Source of the DNA: Prosthecobacter debontii
GTDB lineage: Bacteria > Verrucomicrobiota > Verrucomicrobiia > Verrucomicrobiales > Verrucomicrobiaceae
DNA length: 64,000 nucleotides
Reading direction: 5' to 3'
Assembly (NCBI RefSeq): GCF_900167535.1
Contig: NZ_FUYE01000001.1
Span: 372,001 to 436,000 of the forward strand
Part shown: one piece after another, positions 44,473-53,730 of the stretch
Layout: each line of letters begins with the position of its first letter
Position numbering within the stretch: position 1 is the stretch's first letter
Position numbers and translations under genes: made by a program
The notes under the pieces: model-generated
The model's input: only the letters and a program-made list of their open reading frames with translations
Told to the model about the DNA's origin: nothing
The model's database searches: none

Positions 44473-44532
44473 TCGGCCTAACAGATTTTATTTCGTCCGT
44501 TCAATCCTTCAACATTCAACTCCTCTACTTCC

Positions 44533-44862
44533 ATGAGCCTGCTTTTTAAACGCAAACCCTTGAATACCACCGAGCGCTTTCAGCACAGTCTGCGCACCAT
44601 CTCCGATGAAGCCAAAGGCATCCTTGATAGCCTCGGCCAAGATTCCCAGGCCTACACGGGCCAGATCAAAGAACGCCTCTCCGGCATCGCCGATTATGCT
44701 GGTGAAGCCAGCCATGAGATCGAGCGTCAGATTCGTCGTAATGCTTCGCAATTGAATAAGGTCGTGCACAATCGGCCCTATGAATTCCTGGGGGTCGCCG
44801 TCGGCGTAGGCCTGCTGTTTGGCTTATTGCTCTCCAGCGGCAGCAGCAGCCAGCGTCGTTGA
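44533..44862 (+). CDS. DUF883-type membrane-anchored protein, second paralogue
   Basis: A 109-residue protein. A soluble helical part (residues 10-75, with ERLSGIADYAGEASHEIERQIRR) precedes the conserved NRPYEFLGVAVGVGLLFGLLL tail anchor. Layout and tail match the ElaB/YqjD group and the paralogue at 44015-44275. The coiled-coil part is likely to pair or to bind a cytoplasmic partner such as the ribosome. It is followed by the AI-2E-type permease 48 bp downstream. Confidence 0.82.
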   Translation: MSLLFKRKPLNTTERFQHSLRTISDEAKGILDSLGQDSQAYTGQIKERLSGIADYAGEASHEIERQIRRNASQLNKVVHNRPYEFLGVAVGVGLLFGLLLSSGSSSQRR

Positions 44863-44910
44863 TCTCCACCCGCCAGACCCGTCTCGCACGTCGTCTGGAA
44901 CTCTACCCCC

Positions 44911-46737
44911 ATGGAAGCGCTTCAGCTTCATCTGATCCCTCTGATCCGGCTCGCCACGGTGGCTCTCACCGTGGCGATGCTATGGTGGGGTCGAGAGTTT
45001 CTCATGCCGCTGGCCATGGCGGCACTTTTGACCTTTCTTTTGACGCCGGTTGTTTCGTTCTTCAAACACCGGCTTCGATTCAGTTGCACGCTGGCGGTGA
45101 TTACGGTCACCTTGCTTTCGTTCTCCTTTCTAGGCAGCGTGTTTTGGGCACTGGGCTTGCAATTACGAGACCTCGCGGAGGAACTGCCGAGCTACCGCAC
45201 CACCATCCAGCAGCGGATTTCCAGCCTGCGTGAGGTGGGGAATAACCGCGTATTGGAGCGCTTGTCCGATCTCGCCCGAGATGTCTCGGGACAGGCTAGC
45301 CAGCCGGACCCTGGAGTTAGCAGCGCGCCTGCGGAGCCCCCCGTTTTTATCGAGCGTTCGACCAACAAGCTTCAGGAGACGGTCATGTCAGCCGGGGCGC
45401 TGCTGGCGGATAGTTTGGGCACAGCGGCGGTGGTGGTGGTCTTTGTCATCTTCATGCTGCTGCGCCAGCAGGATTTACGAAACCGGGTGATCCATCTGGT
45501 AGGCTACAGCCGCCTCACCACCACCACCCGGGCGCTGGATGAAGCTGCCTCTCGAGTGAGCCGGTATCTGCTCATGCAGACGCTGATCAATACGGTCTAT
45601 GGTCTGATGCTCGGTTTGGGTTTTTGGCTCATCGGGCTGCCTTACGTCGTGTTATGGGGGGCCTTAGCTGCCATTTTTCGGTTCGTGCCTTACATCGGTC
45701 CCTGGATTGCGGCGATCTTGCCCACGGCGCTCAGCTTGGTGGTCTTTGATGGCTGGACGCAACCCTTGTTCGTCATCACTCTCATCGCCTCGCTGGAGCT
45801 GCTTACCAATATGATCCTGGAGCCGATGCTATATGGACACAGTGCTGGAGTGTCAGACATCGCTTTGCTGATCGCCATCCTTTTCTGGACTTGGGTGTGG
45901 GGCTCTGTCGGGCTGCTTTTGGCCACGCCTCTGACGGTGTGTTTGGTGGTGTTTTGCAAATACATTCCCGAGATGCACTTTGTGGAGGTGCTCATGGGGG
46001 AAAAGCCCCAGGTCCAACCCTCCCTCTTGGTCTTTCAGCGGCTCTTGGTGGGGGATGTGGAAGAGGCGGAGAGCTTTGTGCAGAACTCTGTCCGTGAGCG
46101 GGGAGCCGAGCCGACGATCGATCAGGTGCTGCTCCCAGCGGCCGTGCAGGTGAGGCGAGAAATGCTGGCGGGCAGGCTGAATCGGGAGGAGACAGAATCG
46201 ATCCTCGGCACCTTGTCGGAGTTAGCGGATGAAGCTGAGCCGAATGGGGAGGACCTCCTTGAGCCTCCACCCTCTGAAACCCGTCCTCTATTGCTCTGCC
46301 GGAGCTTTGACGCCTCCGCAGACGCCATCGCGCTACGTTGGCTGGAGCGCCGCCTCGCCCCTGGGTTTTTGAAGTGGGAGTCCATTCCGAAATCGGCCCT
46401 CGTCTCAGAAGTGATTGAGCAGGTGGAGCGCCTGCAGCCGCGCCTCGTCTGCATCAGCGCCGTGCCTCCCGGAGTGAGCAGTCAGGCCCAGATCCTGTGC
46501 AAACGCCTCCGCCATCGCTTCCCTGAGCTGCAGATCCTGCTAGCCCGATGGGGCGGACAGACGGCGGAAAGCACTTTAGAAACCGGTGCCTCCTGGGTGG
46601 TCACGACCACTGAAGCGGCCCGGGAGCGCCTCACCGAGGCCCTGCGGCTGGACCGCCCTGTCGCGAATGAAGAGGATGGCGGAAAAACTAAAAAAAATGA
46701 GGCCTCATTCGTCGCGTCACGACGATATGGCTTGTGA
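44911..46737 (+). CDS. AI-2E-family permease with additional C-terminal domain
   Basis: A 608-residue membrane protein. Residues 1-360 are the usual AI-2E transporter (PerM/YdiK family) fold: TM pair at the start, a long amphipathic region (100-150), then the helices with GLPYVVLWGALAAIFRFVPYIGPWI and a LLATPLTVCLVV end. After residue 370 come about 240 extra residues: a helical linker, then an alpha/beta domain (LLLCRSFDASADAIALRWLERRL ... RLVCISAVPPGVSS ... LQILLARWGG) that resembles B12-binding or other Rossmann-like sensor domains without the cobalamin His motif. Typical members are about 350 residues, so this is a fusion. The exported molecule is unknown. Confidence 0.85.
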   Translation: MEALQLHLIPLIRLATVALTVAMLWWGREFLMPLAMAALLTFLLTPVVSFFKHRLRFSCTLAVITVTLLSFSFLGSVFWALGLQLRDLAEELPSYRTTIQQRISSLREVGNNRVLERLSDLARDVSGQASQPDPGVSSAPAEPPVFIERSTNKLQETVMSAGALLADSLGTAAVVVVFVIFMLLRQQDLRNRVIHLVGYSRLTTTTRALDEAASRVSRYLLMQTLINTVYGLMLGLGFWLIGLPYVVLWGALAAIFRFVPYIGPWIAAILPTALSLVVFDGWTQPLFVITLIASLELLTNMILEPMLYGHSAGVSDIALLIAILFWTWVWGSVGLLLATPLTVCLVVFCKYIPEMHFVEVLMGEKPQVQPSLLVFQRLLVGDVEEAESFVQNSVRERGAEPTIDQVLLPAAVQVRREMLAGRLNREETESILGTLSELADEAEPNGEDLLEPPPSETRPLLLCRSFDASADAIALRWLERRLAPGFLKWESIPKSALVSEVIEQVERLQPRLVCISAVPPGVSSQAQILCKRLRHRFPELQILLARWGGQTAESTLETGASWVVTTTEAARERLTEALRLDRPVANEEDGGKTKKNEASFVASRRYGL

Positions 46738-46778
46738 TGACTTTACCCGTCGGGCAAATCACCCGACACCCTCGTTTC

Positions 46779-47891
46779 ATGAGAACCTACACCTGTGTTT
46801 GCGGTCAGCCCGTTTTCTTTAACAATAGCGTCTGCATCTCCTGCGGTCGGGCCGTGGGTTTTGATCCTCAGACACTCGAGATGAGGTCTATGAATCTGAC
46901 TCCAGAGGGCACATTGGAGGATGCCGTGGTCATCCCCATGCCGAAGAAACGCGGACTCTTCCGCCGCACGCCAAAGCCCCCTGCGGCCCCCCGTTTCCGC
47001 TACTGTGCCAACCTCAACGTTTGCGCCTGCAACTGGCTCATCCCACTGGAAACGGACCCGACCGTGACCCTCTGCGCCGGCTGCACCACCACGAGGGTGA
47101 TCCCTGATCTCTCCAAACCGGAAAACCCAGAGCGCTGGATCAAGCTCGAAACGGCCAAGCGGCGGCTGCTTTACACGCTCCTGGATCTGAAGCTGTGGGG
47201 ACCGCAGGCGCGCTTGCAGCCGCCCTTCCCCCTGGTTTTCGACTTTCTAGAGGATGTGCCTGGCCAGCCGCCAGTGCTGACCGGCCACCAAAATGGGGTC
47301 ATTACCCTGAATGTGATGGAGGCCGATGATGATGTGCGGGAGCGGAATCGCCTGCAGATGAAGGAGCCGTATCGTTCCTTGCTCGGGCACTTCCGCCATG
47401 AGTCAGGCCACTATTACTGGGACATGCTCATTCGCGACGGCCTCTGGCTCACGGAGTTTCGCACGCTCTTCGGGGATGATACCCAGGATTATTCAGCGGC
47501 TCTCCAGCGCAATTACGCGGAGGGCGCCCCTCTAGGTTGGGAGACTGGCCATATCAGCTCCTATGCCGCCTGTCATCCCTGGGAAGATTGGGCAGAAACC
47601 TGGGCACACTGGCTGCATATGCGTGACACGCTGGAGACGGCCGAGGCGGCTCAATGCCAGAGTAACATCCCGCGCCCGAAGATCGACACCTCCATCCTAT
47701 GTGGTGAGGGCCAGACCCCCACGCCAGAGATGCAGGCGTTTGGCGAGCGTATGGGCCGCTGGGTCGCTCTCACGACCCTCGTGAATGAACTCACGCGCAG
47801 CATGGGCCAGCCAGATGCTTATCCCTTTGTGTGTAGCGGTGAAGTCTTGAAAAAGCTCTACTTCATCGATCGCGTGGTCGGCGCTTTGTGA
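46779..47891 (+). CDS. Putative zinc-dependent peptidase with zinc-ribbon N-terminus
   Basis: A 370-residue protein starting at the ATG at 46779 (MRTYTCVCGQPVFF). The frame is open a further 15 codons upstream and touches the permease stop, but those codons are not family-like. An N-terminal zinc ribbon (CVCGQ...CISCG, then CACNW...CAGC) is followed by the zincin motif HFRHESGHYYWD (HExxH at about residue 210) and a downstream conserved DWAETWAHWLHM segment (a Glu or His third ligand). This matches the PF10005-type zincins of unknown substrate. Cytoplasmic, with no signal. Confidence 0.85.
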   Translation: MRTYTCVCGQPVFFNNSVCISCGRAVGFDPQTLEMRSMNLTPEGTLEDAVVIPMPKKRGLFRRTPKPPAAPRFRYCANLNVCACNWLIPLETDPTVTLCAGCTTTRVIPDLSKPENPERWIKLETAKRRLLYTLLDLKLWGPQARLQPPFPLVFDFLEDVPGQPPVLTGHQNGVITLNVMEADDDVRERNRLQMKEPYRSLLGHFRHESGHYYWDMLIRDGLWLTEFRTLFGDDTQDYSAALQRNYAEGAPLGWETGHISSYAACHPWEDWAETWAHWLHMRDTLETAEAAQCQSNIPRPKIDTSILCGEGQTPTPEMQAFGERMGRWVALTTLVNELTRSMGQPDAYPFVCSGEVLKKLYFIDRVVGAL

Positions 47892-48190
47892 GCAGAGACG
47901 GGGGCTAAACACGGAAAAACGGGCGTTATGCAGTTCCAGATCGGGGATGCTATGTCTTCTTGCGCCTTTACATTGAGCGCTATTGCAGACTGCAAGTCGG
48001 GTATGTTAATGTATCGTGCATAAAGCCTGAAAAACCTAAGATCAAAGATGGAGCGAGAGAGTGTAAGGCTCTGGTTATCAATGGGTTAAGATGTCGTGAA
48101 GGGCCTTGGCAGGGGCTCTGCACTAGAGGGAGGAGTGAAGGCTGCAAAGCCTCTGTGTTTGACTTCCAAAACTCATACCCCCTTCCACCC

Positions 48191-48409
48191 ATGAAAACCA
48201 TTCAAGATTCCCCTGCTGTCACTTCCGCTTCCCAAGACGAAACCATCGCTCAAAAACTGGCCCTGTTTGTTTTCGTCTTTGGAATGCTGATTCTGACCAC
48301 TTCTTTCCTCAGCAGTTGCAATACCACCCGAGGCCTGGGCCGCGATGTCCAGAAAGTGGGCAATACCATCGAACGAGGTGCCGACCGCGTGCAGGCCAAC
48401 ATGCCATGA
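48191..48409 (+). CDS. Entericidin-like small lipoprotein
   Basis: A 72-residue protein. I start at the ATG at 48191 (MKTIQDSPAVT); the longer frame upstream is not protein-like. A hydrophobic segment (LALFVFVFGMLILTTSFLSSC) ends in a lipobox, and the tail NTTRGLGRDVQKVGNTIERGADRVQ is the entericidin A/B signature (GxGxDxxxxGxxIE). E. coli entericidins form an antidote/toxin pair in stationary phase. One copy is seen here. The 299-bp gap before it (47892-48190) holds a 13-bp palindrome TTGCAGACTGCAA at 47983-47995 and no clear gene. Confidence 0.88.
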   Translation: MKTIQDSPAVTSASQDETIAQKLALFVFVFGMLILTTSFLSSCNTTRGLGRDVQKVGNTIERGADRVQANMP

Positions 48410-48465
48410 GCCCACGGCTCTGACCTCCTCTCAATGATAACAACCCCTCTTCCCCCGATCTCCTC

Positions 48466-48594
48466 ATGAGTGCCAACTTGACCCCAATCATGTCCATCGT
48501 CGCCGGTATCTGCGTGCTGATCTTTCCCCAGCTCCTGAACTACGTGGTGGCCATTTATCTCATTCTCACAGGCATCCTTGCCCTGATGAAATGA
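48466..48594 (+). CDS. DUF3096-family small membrane protein
   Basis: A 42-residue protein (MSANLTPIMSIVAGICVLIF...PQLLNYVVAIYLILTGILALMK in two parts) with two hydrophobic helices. Size and the PQLLNYVVAIYLILTGI block are typical of DUF3096. Its stop overlaps an ATG in the following frame. Function unknown. Confidence 0.85.
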   Translation: MSANLTPIMSIVAGICVLIFPQLLNYVVAIYLILTGILALMK

Positions 48595-48620
48595 TCAGCC
48601 CCCTTCAACCACTTCCCCCT

Positions 48621-48881
48621 ATGACTCCTGTTCAACAACGCATCCAGACGGCTTTCGGCGCGATTCTCGCCCTCCTGGTCGGTCTTACACTCACGCTTGT
48701 CAGCTGCCGCGACAAAACGGTGAGCCTGAACCCAGATCCCTCCATGAGTGAGAAGATCAGCGATAAAATCGATGATGCTCTCGACCGCCGCCCAGGCGAA
48801 AAAGTGCTCGATGTCGTGGAGGATGTCGAAAAAGCAGGTCGTGATATCGAGGAAAGTGTGAAGGAAGCTGTCGAAAATTAA
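48621..48881 (+). CDS. Small lipoprotein with acidic C-terminal helix
   Basis: An 86-residue protein starting at the ATG at 48621 (MTPVQQRIQTAFG); an earlier ATG at 48591 would prefix ten proline-rich residues. The hydrophobic segment ends in the lipobox LVSC, and the mature part is an acidic helix (SEKISDKIDDALDRRPGEKVLD). It resembles the small lipoproteins found beside entericidin genes but has no named family. Followed by a strong terminator, which ends the small-gene transcript. Confidence 0.75.
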   Translation: MTPVQQRIQTAFGAILALLVGLTLTLVSCRDKTVSLNPDPSMSEKISDKIDDALDRRPGEKVLDVVEDVEKAGRDIEESVKEAVEN

Positions 48882-48902
48882 GTCTGACCCCCAGCCCATT
48901 CT

Positions 48903-48936
48903 CCTGCCTGGTGGATCAAGCCCCAGGCAGGTTTTT
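48903..48936 (+). terminator. Intrinsic terminator after the small lipoprotein cluster
   Basis: A 9-bp stem CCTGCCTGG/CCAGGCAGG (48903-48911 with 48923-48931) with an 11-nt loop, then TTTTT. It covers the GTG that would open the following frame, which is why I start the kinase at 48965. Confidence 0.88.
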
Positions 48937-48964
48937 GGTTTCAGATACCCCCCTCTTAGCCTGC

Positions 48965-51112
48965 ATGCTCCGCTCCTGGCACGGTCTGTTTCTTATCTTC
49001 ACTACGCTGCTGCTCCTGCTCGTCATGGGCACGGTGGTGCGCAGTGGCCGCTTGGCTGAGGAGGGCAGTGAATTGGTGACTCATACGAATGAGGTGATTG
49101 GTGAATATCTGCGCCTCCGCGCCATCGTGACCGAGGTGGAGTCCTCCACTCGTGGTTATGCCATGACCCGCCAGGTGGAGTTGCTCAAGCCTCTGGAAAG
49201 AGCCCGTCAACAAGCTACCGCCGTGCTGGCACGACTACGTAAGCAGACCGCGGATAATGCTGATCAACAAAAGATTCTTCCAGAACTGACCGCGCTTGTG
49301 GAGAAGCATCTGGATTACCAGCAGCAGCTGGCCGATACAGCGACGGGAGGAGACGCGGATCAGCCCCTGCGTCAGATCATTAGCAACAGTCAGGGCGTGG
49401 CCGAGCAGATGCAGCACATGCTGGATCAAGGCATCCTGACCGAGCGCAGCCTGCATGCCGGTCGTGAGAACCAACTGCGCAAGGTGCTCCAGACCATGAA
49501 TGTCACCGGCATCGGCGGTATCGTGCTTGCCGTCATCACGGCCATGGTGAGTTTCATCATGCTTCAGCGCAGCCACCGCTCCGCCATGCGCGCCATCGAG
49601 CTGGAGGTGGAAAAGGAGCGAGCCATCGAAGCCGACAGCCAGAAATCCCGCTTCCTGGCCAACATGAGTCATGAGATCCGCACCCCGATGAATGCCATCA
49701 TCGGTTTTGCCGATTTGTTAGGCGGCCTTGTCAGGGATGAACGCGCCCGTGGTTATCTGCGGGCCATCCAGAGCAGCGGCCGCTCTCTCCTGGATTTGAT
49801 CAATGACATCCTGGACATCTCACGCATCGAGTCTGGTAAGCTCTCCCTGCGGCCTGAACCCGCGAGTGTGAAAGAGATCGTGGAAGGCGTGGCCGTGGTG
49901 GTGAAAAAACTGGCGGAAGATAAAGGACTGGCACTGGAGGCCAAGGTGGAGCGCCAAGTCCCTGCCATGCTCATGGTGGATGCCCTGCGTTTACGTCAAA
50001 TCTTACTGAACCTCACCAGCAATGCGGTGAAGTTCACGCACAAAGGCCGAGTCAAAGTTCATGTCAGTACCCTAGGCACGCCAAAGCCCGGCGAAGCCTG
50101 CACCCTCCAGATCCAAGTTTCGGATACCGGGGTTGGTATCGCGGCCGATGATCTGGAGCGCATCTTCTCCGCCTTTGAGCAGGTCAGCACCCAGAGCCGC
50201 AGCGGGGCCCAGGGCACAGGCTTGGGGCTCAGCATCACGCGGCGTTTGGTGGAGCTCATGGATGGGGAGATCAGCGTCAACAGTGAGCTCGGGAAAGGCA
50301 GCGTCTTCACCGTCATTCTCCCTGGACTCCCTCCCTCTCAAGCTCCCAATGACCCGCCCAGTGAACACACGGCGAATTTCAATCAGCTACGCCCGGCCAC
50401 CATCCTGGTGGTGGATGACAATGCGACGAACCGCGAGCTCATCGCCGGGTATCTGCATGGCAGTCATCATGAGATGTTGTTCGCGCAGGATGGCATGGAG
50501 GCGCTGGATCTGGCCCGCTCGGCCAAGCCGGATGTGATCCTCATGGACATCCGCATGCCGCGCATGGATGGCAAGTGGGCTCGTCAAATCCTGAAGGAAG
50601 ATGACCGCACGGCAGCCATTCCTGTGATTGCGCAGACAGCCTCGTCCATGCCGGCCGAGAGTGCCAAGCTGGCAGAGATGTTCGATGGCTATCTGCGCAA
50701 GCCGTTTTATCAAAAGCAGTTATACAAGGAACTGGAAAATGTGCTCGGGCACTCCACGATGCGCTTTACCACACCGCGTGAGCACGAGCCTGAACCGCTG
50801 AATGTGCCGACGACGGTGATGGAGTCTCTGGACGCCAGCACCACAGCTTCCTGGCCGGGGCTGGCCCCGCGTCTGAAGGCTCTGGAGGAGGGGGATGTGC
50901 AACGCTTTCTGGATACCGTTCCCATGCTCGAGATCGGCACCTTTGGGCATCATCTTCACCAGGAGGCGGCACGGCATGATTGTCCGCCTCTCGCACGCTA
51001 CGCCAGCGCCCTCTTCACCGCCGCTGAGGCCTTTGAGGTGGAGCAGGTGGAGCGCCTGCTGCGGGATTTCCCCGCCTTCTCTCGCCGCATCACCGGCGTC
51101 AAGTCAGCCTAA
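48965..51112 (+). CDS. Hybrid sensor histidine kinase (CHASE3, HisKA, HATPase, REC)
   Basis: A 715-residue membrane sensor from the ATG at 48965. TM1 (LFLIFTTLLLLLVMGTVV) and TM2 (IGGIVLAVITAMVSFIML, near 205) flank a CHASE3-type extracytoplasmic helical domain with the STRGY motif. The H-box is MSHEIRTPMNAIIGF (near 235), and the N and G boxes include ILLNLTSNAVKF and DTGVGIA...GTGLGLSI. A receiver domain follows (LVVDDNATNRELI; phospho-acceptor Asp in DVILMDIRMPRMDG), then about 100 residues of undefined helical text. First of three adjacent signalling genes. Confidence 0.93.
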   Translation: MLRSWHGLFLIFTTLLLLLVMGTVVRSGRLAEEGSELVTHTNEVIGEYLRLRAIVTEVESSTRGYAMTRQVELLKPLERARQQATAVLARLRKQTADNADQQKILPELTALVEKHLDYQQQLADTATGGDADQPLRQIISNSQGVAEQMQHMLDQGILTERSLHAGRENQLRKVLQTMNVTGIGGIVLAVITAMVSFIMLQRSHRSAMRAIELEVEKERAIEADSQKSRFLANMSHEIRTPMNAIIGFADLLGGLVRDERARGYLRAIQSSGRSLLDLINDILDISRIESGKLSLRPEPASVKEIVEGVAVVVKKLAEDKGLALEAKVERQVPAMLMVDALRLRQILLNLTSNAVKFTHKGRVKVHVSTLGTPKPGEACTLQIQVSDTGVGIAADDLERIFSAFEQVSTQSRSGAQGTGLGLSITRRLVELMDGEISVNSELGKGSVFTVILPGLPPSQAPNDPPSEHTANFNQLRPATILVVDDNATNRELIAGYLHGSHHEMLFAQDGMEALDLARSAKPDVILMDIRMPRMDGKWARQILKEDDRTAAIPVIAQTASSMPAESAKLAEMFDGYLRKPFYQKQLYKELENVLGHSTMRFTTPREHEPEPLNVPTTVMESLDASTTASWPGLAPRLKALEEGDVQRFLDTVPMLEIGTFGHHLHQEAARHDCPPLARYASALFTAAEAFEVEQVERLLRDFPAFSRRITGVKSA

Positions 51113-51124
51113 CTTTCGCACCCC

Positions 51125-52267
51125 ATGATTGACGATGCTTCCGATCCTTTGAACTCTGAAACCACCGTGCGCGGCGTCGTGCTGGTGGTGGATGATCAGA
51201 TGCAAAACATCCAGGTGGTGGGCACCGTGCTCACCCGGGAGGGCTATGAGGTCATCCCTGCCACGAGTGGGGTGCAGGCCCTGCAGCGCGTGGCCGCCCG
51301 TGTGCCTGACCTCGTGCTGATGGATGTGGTGATGCCGGAGATGGACGGTTTTGCCGTCTGCAAACGCCTGCGTGAGAATCCGAATACAGCCAATCTACCG
51401 GTGATCTTCGTCTCCGCTGCAAACGATACGGAGACCGTCGTGCGCGGTCTGGAGGCAGGCGGGGTGGATTACATCACCAAGCCCTTTAACAAAGCCGAGT
51501 TGCTCGCCCGGGTGCGCACGCAGGTGGATCTCCAGCGTGCCCGCGAGACCACCGCCCGCATCATGCGCGAACGTGAGAGCATCGTCAGCATGGTGGCCCA
51601 TGATCTCAAAAATCCCCTCGGGGCGATCCGCTTCAGTGCCCAGACCCTCATGGAGCTTCCTCCAGACCGCACGGATACCGCCAGTGAGCTCACCAATCAC
51701 ATCATCAACACATCCGATCAGATGCTGAAGTTCATCGAGCGCTTTCTCAGCCATCGCGCTCAGGAGGCGGAGCAAGCACGGGGAACTCTCGTCCAAATCT
51801 CCACGGATCAGATCAAGGAAATGTTGGCTTCCTGGCATCCTACAGCCAAGCGCAAAAATACCACAATTTCAGTCGCCGCTCCTGAGATACCTTTGCTCAC
51901 AAGTGGGGATATCATGACTGTGCGACAGATCATTGATAATCTCATCAGCAACGCGGTGAAATTTTCGCCACTTGGCAGCCACATCGCCTGCCAATTGCAT
52001 GCGGAAGGAAATTTTCTGCACATCGACATTGAAGATGAAGGACCAGGTTTCACCGAGAGCGACCTTGCCCGCATCTTTCAGGACTACACCCGCCTGAGCG
52101 CACGCCCCACCGGCGGAGAATCCTCGACAGGTCTCGGCCTTGCCATCGCCAAACGTGGAGCCACCCGGATGGGAGCCGGGCTCAGCATCGAAAATCGCAC
52201 GGAGGCACAGGGCTGCAAGGCTCGTCTCAGCTTCCCCCTTGTGGCCTCTGAAACCACCCCCGCCTAA
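51125..52267 (+). CDS. Receiver-histidine kinase hybrid (REC, HisKA, HATPase)
   Basis: A 380-residue cytoplasmic protein with a receiver first ([13 protein letters not shown]; phospho-acceptor Asp in [14 protein letters not shown]; the Lys in YITKPFN), then HisKA ([23 protein letters not shown]) and HATPase ([38 protein letters not shown]). Such REC-first kinases act as intermediates, receiving phosphate or a signal from a partner kinase. It starts 13 bp after the hybrid kinase stop, so they are co-transcribed and probably work in one relay. No transmembrane segment is seen. Confidence 0.93.
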   Translation: MIDDASDPLNSETTVRGVVLVVDDQMQNIQVVGTVLTREGYEVIPATSGVQALQRVAARVPDLVLMDVVMPEMDGFAVCKRLRENPNTANLPVIFVSAANDTETVVRGLEAGGVDYITKPFNKAELLARVRTQVDLQRARETTARIMRERESIVSMVAHDLKNPLGAIRFSAQTLMELPPDRTDTASELTNHIINTSDQMLKFIERFLSHRAQEAEQARGTLVQISTDQIKEMLASWHPTAKRKNTTISVAAPEIPLLTSGDIMTVRQIIDNLISNAVKFSPLGSHIACQLHAEGNFLHIDIEDEGPGFTESDLARIFQDYTRLSARPTGGESSTGLGLAIAKRGATRMGAGLSIENRTEAQGCKARLSFPLVASETTPA

Positions 52268-52311
52268 GCCCGACTCAGTTCTCTTTTTTAAACTTTCACA
52301 CACCCCCCGTT

Positions 52312-53664
52312 ATGGACATCCTTATTGTTGACGACGAAGCCAGCATCCGCCGCGCCACCAGCCTGGCCCTGGATGCTGCCGGTCATTATGTTGAAACCGC
52401 CGAGAACGGCACCGTCGCCCTCCAAAGTCTCAAAGAAACATCTTTCGATCTCGTGTTGCTGGACCTCTACCTCGGTGAGGAAAATGGCCTGCACATTCTC
52501 GAGACCATCCGTCGTGACCATCCCGACGTGCATGTGGTCATCTTCACGGCCAATGCAACCATCCCGAATGCCGTGGAAGCCACCCGGCTGGGCGCCGTGG
52601 ACTTTCTGGAAAAGCCCTTCAGCCCGGATCAACTCCGCCAGGCCCTGAAGCGCATCACCACCCTGCGTAATCTGGAGCGCAAAGTCGAGGAACTGACCTC
52701 CGAGGTGCGCACCCATACGCCTCCGCCTCAGGTCGCTTCCAAGAATCCCGGACTTCAGCGCCAGCTCGATGTCCTTTTCCGGGCGGCAGATACCCAGGCC
52801 TCCATTTTGATCCTGGGAGAGAGCGGCACGGGGAAGAGCATGATCGCCCGCGCTATTCATGATCAGAGCCCCTTCCGGGACAAGCCCTTCGTCACGGTCA
52901 GCTGCCCCAGCCTCTCCCGTGAGTTGCTGGAGAGTGATCTCTTCGGTCATGTCAAAGGCTCCTTCACCGGAGCTCTACGGGATACCTGGGGCAAGGTGAA
53001 AGCGGCCGAAGGCGGCACCCTCTTCCTGGATGAAATCGGTGAACTCCCTCTGGAGATCCAGCCCAAGCTCCTGCGCCTGCTGCAAGAGCGCGAGTATGAA
53101 CGCCTGGGAGAAACCGTGCCTCGTAAGGCCAATGTCCGCGTCATTGCCGCCACCAATCGCGATCTGAAGCACTGGGTGGCGGAGGGGCGCTTCCGTGAAG
53201 ACCTCTTCTATCGCCTCAACGTCATCTCCGCCTCCATGCCTCCGCTGCGGGAGCGCCCGGAGGATCTCATGGCCTGTGCAGAGAACTTCTTGAAATTCTT
53301 TGCCGACCAATTCCGCCGTCGCGTGCGCCGCTTCAGCCCCACGGCACTCATCGCCCTCCGCACTCACTCCTGGCCTGGCAACATTCGCGAACTGCGCAAC
53401 GCGATCGAACGCGCCGTCATCCTGGCCGAAGGGGAAGAAATCCTCCCGCGCGACCTGCCTGAGGCCACAGTGGTGAATAGTCTCAACGGTTACGATCACG
53501 ACGTCGAGGTGGGGCAGCGCATCAGCATTGAAAAGCTGGAGTGCGAGCACATCCGCCGTGTGATGGACATCACCGATTCCCTCCAGGAAGCCGCCGAGGT
53601 CCTCGGCATCGATGCCGCCACGCTCTATCGCAAGCGCAAGCGTTACCAGCTCGACCGGAATTGA
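52312..53664 (+). CDS. NtrC-family sigma-54-dependent response regulator
   Basis: A 450-residue activator. The receiver domain ([13 protein letters not shown]; acceptor Asp in [13 protein letters not shown]) comes first. The AAA+ domain has Walker A GESGTGKS (near 175), Walker [13 protein letters not shown], and the sigma-54 contact loop as GSFTGA instead of the common GAFTGA. The C-terminal Fis-type helix-turn-helix ([22 protein letters not shown]) completes it. It is 45 bp behind the receiver-kinase gene in the same operon. It should switch on sigma-54 promoters once phosphorylated; targets are unknown, but the small envelope genes just upstream are candidates. Confidence 0.94.
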   Translation: MDILIVDDEASIRRATSLALDAAGHYVETAENGTVALQSLKETSFDLVLLDLYLGEENGLHILETIRRDHPDVHVVIFTANATIPNAVEATRLGAVDFLEKPFSPDQLRQALKRITTLRNLERKVEELTSEVRTHTPPPQVASKNPGLQRQLDVLFRAADTQASILILGESGTGKSMIARAIHDQSPFRDKPFVTVSCPSLSRELLESDLFGHVKGSFTGALRDTWGKVKAAEGGTLFLDEIGELPLEIQPKLLRLLQEREYERLGETVPRKANVRVIAATNRDLKHWVAEGRFREDLFYRLNVISASMPPLRERPEDLMACAENFLKFFADQFRRRVRRFSPTALIALRTHSWPGNIRELRNAIERAVILAEGEEILPRDLPEATVVNSLNGYDHDVEVGQRISIEKLECEHIRRVMDITDSLQEAAEVLGIDAATLYRKRKRYQLDRN

Positions 53665-53730
53665 GGAATGTCGTTCCCATGAGTCCAGGGGCCTTTCCAA
53701 TCCCCTGAGCTCATGTTAGGGACTCAGCGC

